Assembly (NCBI RefSeq): GCF_900103845.1 | Contig: NZ_FNIJ01000017.1 | Location: 62,001-126,000, forward strand | Direction: 5' to 3' | DNA length: 64,000 nucleotides | Source: Pseudomonas jinjuensis | Lineage (GTDB): Bacteria; Pseudomonadota; Gammaproteobacteria; Pseudomonadales; Pseudomonadaceae | In this document: in pieces, positions 1 through 9,273 of the stretch | Layout of the letters: the number at the start of each line of letters is the position of its first letter | Position numbering within the stretch: the stretch's first letter is position 1 | Notes under the pieces: model-generated | Databases searched by the model: none | Told to the model about the DNA's origin: nothing | Seen by the model: only the letters and a program-made list of their open reading frames with translations | Translations under genes and position numbers: made by a program

Positions 1-164
1 GCTACGAGGGGCAGTACGGCGGGCTCGCCGAGGGCCTGGTGATCGACGAGAAGGGTGCCTGGATCGGCCTCGACAACGGCGACCACCCCCGTGCCGATGG
101 CGACAAGCGGCCCTACGTGATGCGCTTCGCCGCGCCGGCGGGCGGCTGGCTGGGCGGCAAATGA
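1..164 (+). CDS. C-terminal end of a phytase-like esterase-domain protein (partial)
   Basis: Only the last 53 residues and the stop are in the window. The fragment reads YEGQYGGLAEGLVIDEKG and continues with a Trp-Ile-Gly-Leu-Asp-Asn-Gly-Asp stretch. This resembles the closing blade of the 'esterase-like activity of phytase' family, where an EGL(A/V)(I/V)D motif is followed by an acidic DN-type loop. The equivalent position upstream of the retropepsin gene and parC in P. aeruginosa carries a protein of this kind, as I recall it. The stop overlaps the start of the next gene (ATGA), which suggests translational coupling. The family call is an inference from a short fragment; that a gene ends here is clear from the overlap and codon bias. 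Confidence 0.55.
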   Translation, partial: YEGQYGGLAEGLVIDEKGAWIGLDNGDHPRADGDKRPYVMRFAAPAGGWLGGK

Positions 165-685
165 GCACGCAACCACCGGGCAAGCGCCTCGGCCGGATCA
201 TGCTGATCCTCGCCTGGGGCGCCGGCATCGTCCTGGCGACGCGCTACTTCGGCCAGTGGGAGGCGCGCCAGCAGAATCCCAACATGCAGCCGCAATCCGT
301 GCACGGCGAGGGCTACGTGGAGGTGCGCCTGCTCGGCAACCGCCAGGGCCACTACGTGCTCGCCGGGCAAATCGACGGCCAGCCGGTGACCTTCCTGCTG
401 GATACCGGCGCCACCCAGGTGGCGGTGCCGGAAGACCTCGCCGCGCGCCTCGACCTGCCGAAGGGCGCGCCGGTCACCCTGAACACCGCCAACGGCCGCG
501 CGCAGGGCTGGCGAACCCGCCTGCAGCGCCTAGACCTCGGCGACATCCGCCTGAACGACGTGCCCGCCCTGGTGGCGCCAGGCATGGAAGGCGACGAGGT
601 GCTGCTCGGCATGAGCGCCCTCAAGCAACTCGAATTCTCCCAGCGCGACGGCACCCTGGTGCTGCGCCAGAACACTTCCCCGTGA
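161..685 (+). CDS. Membrane-anchored retropepsin-like aspartic protease (TIGR02281/clan AA)
   Basis: A 174-residue protein with one N-terminal hydrophobic segment (about residues 11-27) and a periplasmic retropepsin-like domain. The catalytic signature [12 protein letters not shown] puts the active aspartate at residue 81, followed by the usual hydrophobic-hydrophobic-Gly element near the C-terminus (VLLGMSAL). Single-domain proteins of this type dimerise to form an aspartic protease; the substrate is unknown. It overlaps the upstream stop by four bases and ends 7 bases before parC, so the three genes are probably co-transcribed. The fold call is confident; the physiological role is not known. 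Confidence 0.85.
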   Translation: MSTQPPGKRLGRIMLILAWGAGIVLATRYFGQWEARQQNPNMQPQSVHGEGYVEVRLLGNRQGHYVLAGQIDGQPVTFLLDTGATQVAVPEDLAARLDLPKGAPVTLNTANGRAQGWRTRLQRLDLGDIRLNDVPALVAPGMEGDEVLLGMSALKQLEFSQRDGTLVLRQNTSP

Positions 686-692
686 GGCACGC

Positions 693-2939
693 ATGAGCAC
701 CCTCGATCTCAGCCTGGAAGGCGTGGAGCGCCGCTCCCTGGCCGACTTCACCGAACAGGCCTACCTCAACTACTCCATGTACGTGATCATGGACCGCGCC
801 CTGCCGCATATCGGCGACGGCCTGAAGCCGGTGCAGCGGCGCATCGTCTATGCCATGAGCGAACTCGGCCTGGACGCCGATTCCAAGCACAAGAAGTCGG
901 CGCGCACCGTCGGCGACGTGCTCGGCAAGTACCACCCGCACGGCGACTCGGCCTGCTACGAGGCCATGGTGCTGATGGCCCAGCCGTTCTCCTACCGCTA
1001 CCCGCTGGTGGACGGCCAGGGCAACTGGGGCGCGCCGGACGATCCGAAGTCCTTCGCCGCCATGCGCTACACCGAGGCGCGCCTGTCGCGCTATGCGGAA
1101 ACCCTGCTCTCCGAACTGGGCCAGGGCACCGCCGACTGGGTGCCGAACTTCGACGGCACCCTGGAAGAGCCGGCCGTGCTGCCGGCGCGGCTGCCCAACC
1201 TGCTGCTCAACGGCACCACCGGCATCGCCGTGGGCATGGCCACCGACATTCCACCGCACAACCTGCGCGAAGTGGCCGCCGCCTGCGTGCGCCTGCTGGA
1301 CCAGCCCGACGCCACGGTCGGCGACCTGATCGAGCACGTGCCGGGCCCGGATTTCCCCACCGAGGCGGAAATCATCACCCCGCGCGCCGACCTGCAGAAG
1401 ATCTACGAGACCGGTCGCGGCTCGGTGCGCATGCGCGCCGTCTATCGCGTCGAGGACGGCGACATCGTGGTCACCGCGCTGCCGCACCAGGTTTCCGGGG
1501 CCAAGGTGCTGGAGCAGATCGCCGCGCAGATGCAGGCCAAGAAGCTGCCGATGGTGGCCGACCTGCGCGACGAGTCGGACCACGAGAACCCGACCCGCAT
1601 CGTCATCATTCCGCGCTCCAACCGGGTCGACGTCGAAGAGCTGATGACCCACCTGTTCGCCACCACCGACCTGGAAAGCTCGTACCGGGTGAACATGAAC
1701 GTCATCGGCCTGGACGGCAAACCCCAGGTCAAGGACCTGCGCCAGCTGCTCAGCGAGTGGCTGACCTACCGCACCGACACCGTTCGTCGCCGCCTGCAGT
1801 TCCGCCTGGACAAGGTGGAGAGGCGCCTGCACCTGTTGGAAGGCCTGTTGATCGCCTTCCTCAACCTCGACGAGGTGATCCACATCATCCGCACCGAGGA
1901 CCAGCCCAGGCCGGTGCTGATGGAGCGCTTCGCCCTCACCGAGGTGCAGGCCGACTACATCCTCGACACCCGCCTGCGCCAACTGGCGCGGCTGGAAGAG
2001 ATGAAGATCCGCGGCGAGCAGGACGAACTGGCCAAGGAACGCGCCAAGCTGCTGGCGATCCTCGGTTCCGCCGCCAAGCTGCGCAAGCTGGTGCGCGACG
2101 AACTGATCGCCGACGCGGAAACCTACGGCGACGCCCGCCGTTCGCCGATCGTCGCCCGCGCCGAAGCCCGCGCCCTGTCGGAAACCGAGCTGATGCCGAC
2201 CGAACCGGTCACCGTGGTGCTCTCGGAGAAAGGCTGGGTGCGCTGCGCCAAGGGCCACGAGATCGATGCCGCCGGGCTCTCCTACAAGGCCGGCGACGCC
2301 TTCAAGGCCGCCGCGCCGGGGCGTTCCAACCAGTACGCGGTGTTCATCGACTCCACCGGGCGCAGCTATTCGCTGGCGGCGCACAGCCTGCCGTCGGCCC
2401 GCGGCCAGGGCGAGCCGCTGACCGGCCGTCTGACGCCGCCGCCGGGGGCCAGCTTCGAGCGGGTGCTGCTGCCGGAAGACAGCGCGCTCTACGTGCTGGC
2501 TTCGGATGCCGGCTACGGCTTCGTGGTCAAGGGCGAGGACATGCAGGCCAAGAACAAGGCCGGCAAGGCCCTGCTCAGCCTGCCGAACGGCGCCCAGGTG
2601 ATGGCGCCGCGGTTGGTCAACGACGTCGAGCAGGACTGGCTGGCGGCGGTGACCACCGAGGGCCGCCTGCTGCTGTTCAAGGTTTCCGACCTGCCGCAGC
2701 TGGCCAAGGGCAAGGGCAACAAGATCATCGGCGTGCCCGGCGAGCGGGTTGCCAGCCGCGAGGAGTACCTCACCGACCTGGTGGTGCTGCCGGCCGGGGC
2801 CACCCTGGTGCTGCAGGCGGGCAAGCGCACCCTGTCGCTGAAGGGCGCCGACCTGGAGCACTACATGGGCGAGCGTGGCCGTCGTGGAAACAAATTGCCA
2901 CGTGGATTCCAACGGGTCGACAGCTTGCTGGTAGACTGA
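693..2939 (+). CDS. parC: DNA topoisomerase IV subunit A
   Basis: ParC, 748 residues, the breakage-reunion subunit that with ParE decatenates daughter chromosomes. The N-terminal winged-helix/tower region is intact. The catalytic tyrosine is residue 126 in [11 protein letters not shown], and the quinolone-determining region reads [12 protein letters not shown] with a serine at residue 86 (equivalent to Ser87 of P. aeruginosa), the susceptible-type residue. The C-terminal half carries the beta-pinwheel repeats ([11 protein letters not shown]). The start is 7 bases after the protease gene. Length and sequence match Pseudomonas ParC closely. Confidence 0.98.
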   Translation: MSTLDLSLEGVERRSLADFTEQAYLNYSMYVIMDRALPHIGDGLKPVQRRIVYAMSELGLDADSKHKKSARTVGDVLGKYHPHGDSACYEAMVLMAQPFSYRYPLVDGQGNWGAPDDPKSFAAMRYTEARLSRYAETLLSELGQGTADWVPNFDGTLEEPAVLPARLPNLLLNGTTGIAVGMATDIPPHNLREVAAACVRLLDQPDATVGDLIEHVPGPDFPTEAEIITPRADLQKIYETGRGSVRMRAVYRVEDGDIVVTALPHQVSGAKVLEQIAAQMQAKKLPMVADLRDESDHENPTRIVIIPRSNRVDVEELMTHLFATTDLESSYRVNMNVIGLDGKPQVKDLRQLLSEWLTYRTDTVRRRLQFRLDKVERRLHLLEGLLIAFLNLDEVIHIIRTEDQPRPVLMERFALTEVQADYILDTRLRQLARLEEMKIRGEQDELAKERAKLLAILGSAAKLRKLVRDELIADAETYGDARRSPIVARAEARALSETELMPTEPVTVVLSEKGWVRCAKGHEIDAAGLSYKAGDAFKAAAPGRSNQYAVFIDSTGRSYSLAAHSLPSARGQGEPLTGRLTPPPGASFERVLLPEDSALYVLASDAGYGFVVKGEDMQAKNKAGKALLSLPNGAQVMAPRLVNDVEQDWLAAVTTEGRLLLFKVSDLPQLAKGKGNKIIGVPGERVASREEYLTDLVVLPAGATLVLQAGKRTLSLKGADLEHYMGERGRRGNKLPRGFQRVDSLLVD

Positions 2940-3103
2940 GTGTCTCAACTCTGAAACGATTCAGGTCACACTTCCGCTGGAGCTATGGCGTCGGTTAAGG
3001 GATGATAGGTCCCTTTGCTGCCGGCGCCGTGGCGCGTTGCCAGCATTGTTCCGGAATTGATGTAGCTATTGCCGATTCCATCGGCGTATTACGGTGATGC
3101 ACG

Positions 3104-3829
3104 ATGAGCGCTTTGCGCGTCCTGGCATATCTCTCCCTCGCCAGCCTGCTCGGGCTGGCCGGTTGCACAGTGAATCGACCGACGCAGTTGTACCAGCTGG
3201 ATGCCGGAGCCACTTCGGTCCCCAGCCGGGACAAGGGCGTCGCCGTGCTGCTCGGGCCGATCCAACTGGCCGATTACCTGCATCGCGAAGTCATGGTCCA
3301 GCGCCAGGCGGACGGTATCCTCAGCCTTGCCAGCGACGCACGCTGGGCCGGCAGCCTGGAGACCAACGTCAGCCAGCAGTTGCTGCGCCTGATGTCCAGC
3401 GAGCTGGACAGCTCGCGTCTGGCCCTGTACCCGGAAAAGCCGGGCTTCACTCCGCAGGTCCAGGTGATGCTGACCATCGGTCGCCTGGATTCGGGTCCGA
3501 AGGAGCCGGCGGTGCTGGAAGCGCGCTGGCGCCTGCTGGACCAGAAGGGCCAGCTGCGCGACAGCCGGGTCTTCCATGAGGAAGAACAGCACCAGGGCAC
3601 TATCGAGGACCAGGTGCGGGCACAGGGCGACCTGCTGCGCAAACTGGCCCAGCAGCTGGCGCAGGATGTCCGCCCGGTGGTCGCGGCTCTCGAACAGCCG
3701 CCGGTCGCCGCACAGCCGCGCAAACCGGCGACGGCGAGCAACGACAAGGCAGCCAAGCCCAAGGAAGAAGGGCCGAAAATGCCGCTTGTGGTGCCGATCC
3801 GCACCGATGTCGAGGTGTTCCGCTTCTAA
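3104..3829 (+). CDS. PqiC/YmbA-type auxiliary outer-membrane lipoprotein
   Basis: A 241-residue lipoprotein of the ABC-type transport auxiliary family (DUF330/PqiC). The signal peptide ends in the lipobox LAGC with the acylated cysteine at residue 21. The mature protein begins TVNRPTQLYQLDAG, the usual start of the family, followed by the beta-rich core (VAVLLGPIQLADYLHR). The tail after about residue 195 is Ala/Lys/Pro-rich. PqiC normally works with PqiA and the MCE protein PqiB in lipid movement between membranes, but neither is adjacent here. The ATG is chosen because it begins the signal peptide. A rho-independent terminator follows. Confidence 0.85.
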   Translation: MSALRVLAYLSLASLLGLAGCTVNRPTQLYQLDAGATSVPSRDKGVAVLLGPIQLADYLHREVMVQRQADGILSLASDARWAGSLETNVSQQLLRLMSSELDSSRLALYPEKPGFTPQVQVMLTIGRLDSGPKEPAVLEARWRLLDQKGQLRDSRVFHEEEQHQGTIEDQVRAQGDLLRKLAQQLAQDVRPVVAALEQPPVAAQPRKPATASNDKAAKPKEEGPKMPLVVPIRTDVEVFRF

Positions 3830-3852
3830 ACAGCGACTATCGAAGATGAACG

Positions 3853-3880
3853 ACGGGTGCCCTTGGGCGCCCGTTTTCGT
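3853..3880 (+). terminator. Rho-independent terminator after the PqiC-like gene
   Basis: A 10-base stem (ACGGGTGCCC pairing with GGGCGCCCGT, one G-U pair) with a TT loop, followed by TTTTCGTTT, 24 bases past the stop codon. Confidence 0.8.
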
Positions 3881-3894
3881 TTGTGCTTGTCGCC

Positions 3895-4130
3895 ACGCCC
3901 GCGTTCGGACGCGGGAGCGTCCATGGATGCATTCCCACGCGGGAGCGTGTTTCAGTTGTCCCGGATTCTCTGTAGGGCATAACGCGCCAGCGTTATCCAC
4001 CGCTATGGGAGTCGCGGGCGTGGCCCGCTCCTACACCAGGTTCGCGGACAGTGCGGCCTCACCTTGCAGGAGCGAGCTTGCTCGCGAACAAGATGCGCGG
4101 AGATAGCAGGACAGTTGCTCCTGCGGAGGT
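3895..4130. repeat. REP-like palindromic repeat block between converging genes
   Basis: This 321-base gap between the lipoprotein gene and the opposing YtjB-like gene holds no convincing gene. It contains two copies of a CGCGGGAGCGT motif, one TCGCGGGCGTGGCCCGCTCC unit ending CTACA (about 4011-4035), and one unit built on AGGAGCGAGCTTGCTCGCGA paired with TTGCTCCTGC (about 4067-4124). A GTAGGGC...AACG half-unit of another family lies at about 3972-3995. The same units recur elsewhere in the window. They match the general form of Pseudomonas REP elements. Confidence 0.75.
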
Positions 4131-4150
4131 CGCCAACGCCAGCCGCGGCC

Positions 4151-5656
4151 TCAGTGCGCGCGCAGCGCCCGCATGCGCGACAGCTGGCGTTCGAGCATGG
4201 CCGGGTAGGGCTCCTTCAGCCATTCGACGCAGGAGGCGTCAGCGGGCGAGGTGATGGCGCGGATGCGGGCGCGCTGGCGGACCAGTTCGTCGGCGGCGAT
4301 GGCGCGCTCCACCAGCAGGAGGTTACGGCTGTGCTGGCTGAGGGCGAGGGCGCTCTGCACCACCGGGGCGAGCAGCAGTTCGGCCTGGCTGAGGCTGGCC
4401 AGGTCGTCGCCGCGGGTCAGGCCCAGCTGCAACTGCAGGGTGATGCCGCTGTCGGCGACCTCGATCTGCAGGGCATGGCCGAGGGCGCGCATCAGCTCGC
4501 CGCAGCAGAGGGCGTGGGTGAGGTAGTCCTCGCCGGCTTCCTGGTTGTGGAAGAGGATCAGGCTGCCGCCGTCCTTCAGCGTATGCAGGGTGCCCTTGTA
4601 CAGGCGCGCGGCCTGCTCCAGGCAGTCGCGGTAGCGTTCCAGCAGGTCCACCAGGCGCGGGCGCGGCAGGCGGCGCAGCTGTTCCTGGTTGCCGAGCTGG
4701 ATCGCCAGCACGGCGCTGGGGTTCGGTTCGGCCGGGGCCGGCGGCGCTTCGCTGTCGCTGTCCTCGACGGCATCGCTGCGGGGCGGCACGGGAGCCGGCG
4801 GCTCGGGCAGTTCGCCTTCGGAGAAGATGTTTTCGTCGAAGATCTCGTCCTGTTCGTCGATCGGCGCCAGCGGCGGCACCGCCGGGGTTTCCGCGGCGGC
4901 CGGCTGGGCGCTGGCCTCGACGGGCGCGGCGGTCGGTGCGGGGGCGGGCGGCGCCGGCGGCTTTTCCGGCACCAGGCGCAACTGCAGCTGGCGCGCCAGG
5001 TCGCCGATCTCGTTCTGCAGGGCGGCGCCCGGGGCGGGATCGTCCGGATCGCGCAGCCATACCCGCAGTTGCAGCAGCGGCGTGGAAATCTGCCGGCCGA
5101 GGCGCAGGCTGAGGGTCAGGGTGAGCAGCAGCAGGATCAGGCTCAGCAGCCCCATGCTCTGCAGGCTGATGGTCATCGGCTGCTCGAACTGGTGCATGTC
5201 TAGGCTGAGGCGCAGGTTGCCGGCGATGACTTCCTGGAAGGTGATCGGCGTCGAGTAGATGCCCTCGGTCTCGCCGATCAGGCTCTGCTTGGGCCGCGTG
5301 CCGGATTCGGCGAGCAGGCGGTTGTCCACGCTGTAGATGGCCGCGTGGGCCACCAGCGGGTTCTTCGTCAGGTTGTTGAGCAGCACGCTGAGGCTGAGGA
5401 TGTCGTTGGACACCAGCAGTTCGGTGGCCGAGGACGCGGTCTGCGTCACCAGGCTCTGGCCGAGCGCGTCGGCCTGCTGCTGCATGGCCTGCTTGAACTG
5501 CATGCCCATGACCCAGGCGTAGATCACCAGCGCGGCAGCCACCAGCAGCAGGCTGTGGATGGCGATGCGCAGGGCGATCGGCACGCGGCGCTGACGCAGG
5601 GCGTGGAACAGCAGCAGGAAGAAATTATCGGGTTTGACGGAGGTGGGCCGGGTCAC
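4151..5656 (-). CDS. AhpA/YtjB-like inner-membrane protein next to serB
   Basis: A 501-residue protein from the GTG at 5656 (VTRPTSVKPDNFF). The TTG-started frame runs to 5719, but the extra residues are poorly conserved-looking and lack a ribosome binding site. Two membrane helices (about residues 28-50 and 165-186) flank a periplasmic sensor-like segment (51-162). A HAMP-like stretch follows, then a long Pro/Ala/Glu-rich linker (about 235-325) and a cytoplasmic C-terminal domain. E. coli YtjB (Smp) and P. aeruginosa PA4961 sit next to serB in the same divergent arrangement. No catalytic motif is visible; the biochemical function is unknown. The start is uncertain. Confidence 0.8.
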   Translation of the reverse strand: MTRPTSVKPDNFFLLLFHALRQRRVPIALRIAIHSLLLVAAALVIYAWVMGMQFKQAMQQQADALGQSLVTQTASSATELLVSNDILSLSVLLNNLTKNPLVAHAAIYSVDNRLLAESGTRPKQSLIGETEGIYSTPITFQEVIAGNLRLSLDMHQFEQPMTISLQSMGLLSLILLLLTLTLSLRLGRQISTPLLQLRVWLRDPDDPAPGAALQNEIGDLARQLQLRLVPEKPPAPPAPAPTAAPVEASAQPAAAETPAVPPLAPIDEQDEIFDENIFSEGELPEPPAPVPPRSDAVEDSDSEAPPAPAEPNPSAVLAIQLGNQEQLRRLPRPRLVDLLERYRDCLEQAARLYKGTLHTLKDGGSLILFHNQEAGEDYLTHALCCGELMRALGHALQIEVADSGITLQLQLGLTRGDDLASLSQAELLLAPVVQSALALSQHSRNLLLVERAIAADELVRQRARIRAITSPADASCVEWLKEPYPAMLERQLSRMRALRAH

Positions 5657-5864
5657 AGCGGGCTCGGTCTGCGCAGCAAGAGTTGGGGGGCAGTATAACG
5701 AGGCCCCCGGGAGGGGCAAAGCGCCGCGGGGCGTTGCGCATCGGCGGAGCCGTCCGGTCGTCGCCCTTCGCCCGCCGCTGGCGCCCTTCCGCGGGGCGGA
5801 GGATCAGCCGCGCGCCGCGAAAACGGGTAGAATGTGCGACTTTTTCCATGGCGGAGGCTGCGCC

Positions 5865-7088
5865 TTGCGTGAAATCGTCCTGATCAACATCACCGGGGAA
5901 GACCGCCCCGGTCTCACCGCGGCCATCACCGGCGTGCTGGCCCAGGGTGGCGTGAACATCCTCGACATCGGCCAGGCGGTGATCCACGACACCCTGTCGT
6001 TCGGCATCCTGATCGAAATCCCGGACACCGAGCTGGCGTCCTCGGTGCTCAAGGACGTGCTGTTCACGGGCTACAAGCTGGACCAGCAGGTGCGTTTCAC
6101 CCCGGTTTCCGAGGACGATTACCAGCAGTGGGTCAACGGCCAGGGCAAGTCCCGGCACATCGTCACCCTGCTGACCCGGCGGGTGACCGCCGAGCAGTTG
6201 CAGCGGGTCAGCTCGATCACCGCCAAGTACGGCCTGAACATCGACCATATCGACCGCCTGTCCGGGCGCATGCCGCTGGACATGCCGGCCGACCGCGGCA
6301 AGGGCTGCATCGAGTTCTCCGTGCGCGGCGAACCGGCCGACCCCGCCGCGCTGCGGGCGGAATTCCTCAGCGTCGCCCAGGAGCTGAACGTCGACATCGC
6401 CTTCCAGCAGGACACCCTGTTCCGCCGCAACCGCCGGCTGGCGGTGTTCGACATGGATTCCACGCTGATCGAGGCGGAAGTCATCGACGAGCTGGCCAAG
6501 GCCGCCGGCGTCGGCGACCGGGTCAGCGAGATCACCGAGCGGGCGATGCGCGGCGAGCTGGATTTCCGCGCCAGCTTCAAGGAGCGCCTGGCGCTGCTCA
6601 AGGGCCTGTCGGAAGACGTGCTGGAGGAAATCGGCGCCTCGCTGCGCCTGACCGAGGGCGCCGAAACCCTGTTCGCCGAACTCAAACGCCTTGGCTACAA
6701 GACCGCGATCCTGTCCGGCGGCTTCACCTACTTCGCCCGCCAGCTGCAGGCGAAGCTGGGCATCGACTACGTGTTCGCCAACGAACTGGAGATCGTCGAC
6801 GGCAAGGTGACCGGCGTCGCCATCGAGCCGATCGTCGACGCCCAGCGCAAGGCCGACCTGCTGCGCGAGCTGGCGGCGAAGGAAGGCCTGCAGCTGGAGC
6901 AGACCATCGCCGTCGGCGACGGCGCCAACGACCTGCCGATGCTCGGCCTGGCCGGGCTCGGCGTGGCCTTCCGCGCCAAGCCGCTGGTCAAGCAGTCGGC
7001 CAAGCAGGCGATTTCCACCCTCGGACTGGACGGCATCCTCTATCTGCTCGGCTTCCGCGAGCGCGACGGGGTCGACGGGTTGTCCTGA
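5865..7088 (+). CDS. serB: Phosphoserine phosphatase
   Basis: SerB, 407 residues, performs the last step of serine synthesis, phosphoserine to serine. Two N-terminal ACT-like segments (about residues 4-80 and 95-180) precede a HAD phosphatase domain. The HAD nucleophile motif FDMDSTLIEAE puts the catalytic Asp at residue 196 and the acid/base Asp at 198, and the Mg-binding motif GDGANDLPML lies near the C-terminus. I chose the TTG at 5865 (LREIVLINITG) because GGAGG lies 7 bases upstream and Pseudomonas SerB begins REIVLINITG; the open frame extends further without support. It is divergent from the YtjB-like gene. Confidence 0.95.
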   Translation: MREIVLINITGEDRPGLTAAITGVLAQGGVNILDIGQAVIHDTLSFGILIEIPDTELASSVLKDVLFTGYKLDQQVRFTPVSEDDYQQWVNGQGKSRHIVTLLTRRVTAEQLQRVSSITAKYGLNIDHIDRLSGRMPLDMPADRGKGCIEFSVRGEPADPAALRAEFLSVAQELNVDIAFQQDTLFRRNRRLAVFDMDSTLIEAEVIDELAKAAGVGDRVSEITERAMRGELDFRASFKERLALLKGLSEDVLEEIGASLRLTEGAETLFAELKRLGYKTAILSGGFTYFARQLQAKLGIDYVFANELEIVDGKVTGVAIEPIVDAQRKADLLRELAAKEGLQLEQTIAVGDGANDLPMLGLAGLGVAFRAKPLVKQSAKQAISTLGLDGILYLLGFRERDGVDGLS

Positions 7089-7106
7089 TCGGCGCCGAAA
7101 GTCATG

Positions 7107-7140
7107 AAAAAACCCGCCAGTCCGGCGGGTTTTTCGTTTT
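7107..7140. terminator. Bidirectional terminator between serB and fimX
   Basis: AAAAACCCGCC and GGCGGGTTTTT form an 11-base stem with a loop of about 5 bases, flanked by A-run and T-run, so it can stop transcripts from both serB (+) and fimX (-). Confidence 0.9.
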
Positions 7141-9210
7141 TCACTCCTCGGACGAGAAGTCGTAGTCCATCGCCAGGCTCGGCCCCTGCAGGTACTGGCC
7201 CTGGATGTAGTTGGCGCCGGCCTGCCAGAGGGTCGCCAGGGCGCTGGCGCTTTCCACCATCGGCACTATGGTCAGCTTGGCCTGGGCGTGCAGGCTGGCC
7301 ATCAGGGTCTTCAGGCTTTCCTGGTTTTCCGGGCGGCTGAGGTCGTGCACGTAGGAGCTGTCGACCTTCACGAAGTCGACCGTCATGTGCTTGAGCGTGT
7401 TGAACGGATTGAGCGCGCAGCCGAACTGGTTGAGGGCGACCTGGCAGTGCAGCTCGGCGAGACCCTGGCTGAGGGTCTTGGCCTGCTTGAGGTAGGTGAC
7501 CGCGTCCGGTTCGCTGATCTGGATGATCAGCGAGTCGGCCGGCAGGCGTGCGGCCTTCAGCGCGGCGCTCAGCCAGGGCAGCAGGCCGGCGTCCTGCAGG
7601 CTGGCGCTGGAGACGTGGACGAACAGCTTGGTGTCGTGGCCCTTGGCGCGGTGCTCGGCGAGCAGGCGGATCGAGTTCAGCAGCACCCAGCGGTCGATCT
7701 TCTCGGCCAGTCCGGCGGCCTTGGCGGCGCTCAGCACCTCGTCGGTGGGCAGCTCCTGGCCCTGGGGGCTGAGCAGGCGCATCAGCACTTCGTAGTGCTC
7801 GTGGGTATCGCCGCGCAGGCTGATGATCGGCTGGAACAGCAGGCGGAAGCTGTTCTGCTCCAGCGCCTGCTGGATGATCGCGAGCATGTCGCCGCGGTTG
7901 GCCGCGGCGGCCAGTTCGTCGGCCGGGTCGTACAGCTTGACGTCGTTGCCGCCCTTCTGCACCACCGCGTCGGCGCAGCGGTGGGCGCGCTGGATCACCT
8001 GCTGGGCCTTGCTGGTCTTCTCGTCGAGACCGGCGGCGCCGATGGACAGGGTGACCTGCGCCGAACGGCCATTGATGTCGAACAGGTGGCTTTCCACCTT
8101 GCGCAGCAGGCTGGTGAGCAGGTTGCGCGCCTGTTCCGGGGTCTGGTCGCAGAGCAGCACGGCGAACACGTCGTCGCCGAAGCGGGCGAGTTGGGTGCCG
8201 CGCGGGAAGTGCGCGCGCAGCAGGCTGGCGAGGTCGGCGAGGAGCAGGTCGATGCTGGCGATGCCGAGGTTGAGCTGCAGGTTCTGCGCGCGGTCCAGCA
8301 GGATGTAGGCGAAGGTCGCCGGCTGGCTGGCGGTGATGGCGCGCTCGACGGCGATGTCCATCAGGTCGAGGAAATGCGTGCGGTTGAACAGGCCGGTGAT
8401 CAGGTCCTGGCTGCTGACCTCGCGGAGCTTTTCCTCGAGCTGGCTGTTGTCGCTCTCGGAGCGGATCACCACCTGGATGCAGGGCTCGCCGTCATAGGTC
8501 GCCGGCGAGAAGCTCATGCGCGCGCTGAACGTCTGGCCGTCGCCCTTGATGCCGGTGCACAGCAGTTCCGCATCGCTCTCGCTGTTCTGGTAGCCGCGCA
8601 GGAAGTCCTTGAAGGTCGCCTGGTCGCCGGTGGCGATCAGGTCGATCATCGGCATGCCTTCCAGTTCCTCGGCGTCCTCGTAGCCGAACAGGCTGACGTA
8701 GGCGCGGTTGGCATAGATGTGCATGCCGTCGTGGACGTAGGTGATGGCGTCCACCGAGCTGTCGAGGAGCAGCTGGCAGCGCTTTTCCGCTTCGCGCAGG
8801 GCCACTTCGGCGGCGCGGCGGGCGCGGCGTTCCTCGAGGTTGTTCAGTTCGCGGTTGGCCACCAGCACCAGGCGCTCGTCCTCGCCTTGCGGCAGGGCGT
8901 CCTGGGCGCCGAGGGCGAGGGCGCCGGTGATGGCGTCCGGATCGTTGCCGTCGACCAGCTGGATGAAGGGGATGTCCCTGGACAGACGGCGGATGCAGTT
9001 GAGCGCATCGGTCGGCGCCATGGCGCGGCTGTCCGGCGCGGCGATCAGCAGGTCCCAGCCCTGCTGGATGATTTCGTCGAGATCCTCGCCGACGGTGATC
9101 CGGTGGACCCGGGTGGCGCGGCCGGCATTGCGGAACAGGCTGACCAGGCGCTCGGCTTCGTTCTGTGAGTCTTCCAGGATCAGCAGGCGGATGGTTTTCT
9201 TGATGGCCAT
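7141..9210 (-). CDS. fimX: FimX-like c-di-GMP receptor for twitching motility
   Basis: A 689-residue protein with the full FimX architecture. A receiver-like N-terminus (about 7-125) starts RLLILEDSQNEAERL but lacks a normal phospho-acceptor. A PAS domain (about 140-255) and a degenerate GGDEF domain (about 265-430; the signature reads RFGDDVF) follow. The degenerate EAL domain (about 440-680) has EVL in place of EAL. In P. aeruginosa the EAL domain binds c-di-GMP without hydrolysing it and controls type IV pilus assembly at the pole. The ATG at 9210 (MAIKKTIRLL) is chosen over the TTG two codons upstream. It lies 63 bases downstream of the PilZ-like gene in the same direction. Confidence 0.92.
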   Translation of the reverse strand: MAIKKTIRLLILEDSQNEAERLVSLFRNAGRATRVHRITVGEDLDEIIQQGWDLLIAAPDSRAMAPTDALNCIRRLSRDIPFIQLVDGNDPDAITGALALGAQDALPQGEDERLVLVANRELNNLEERRARRAAEVALREAEKRCQLLLDSSVDAITYVHDGMHIYANRAYVSLFGYEDAEELEGMPMIDLIATGDQATFKDFLRGYQNSESDAELLCTGIKGDGQTFSARMSFSPATYDGEPCIQVVIRSESDNSQLEEKLREVSSQDLITGLFNRTHFLDLMDIAVERAITASQPATFAYILLDRAQNLQLNLGIASIDLLLADLASLLRAHFPRGTQLARFGDDVFAVLLCDQTPEQARNLLTSLLRKVESHLFDINGRSAQVTLSIGAAGLDEKTSKAQQVIQRAHRCADAVVQKGGNDVKLYDPADELAAAANRGDMLAIIQQALEQNSFRLLFQPIISLRGDTHEHYEVLMRLLSPQGQELPTDEVLSAAKAAGLAEKIDRWVLLNSIRLLAEHRAKGHDTKLFVHVSSASLQDAGLLPWLSAALKAARLPADSLIIQISEPDAVTYLKQAKTLSQGLAELHCQVALNQFGCALNPFNTLKHMTVDFVKVDSSYVHDLSRPENQESLKTLMASLHAQAKLTIVPMVESASALATLWQAGANYIQGQYLQGPSLAMDYDFSSEE

Positions 9211-9273
9211 GGGCAAGCTGCATGAGGCCTAGGGGAAGGCCGAGAAGTGGCAAGAACGGGGGATTGGCCGAAT

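Noticed and set aside
621-2948. 775-codon minus-strand frame over parC
   Set aside because: Fully antisense to parC and of the same shadow composition; no ribosome binding site or motif.
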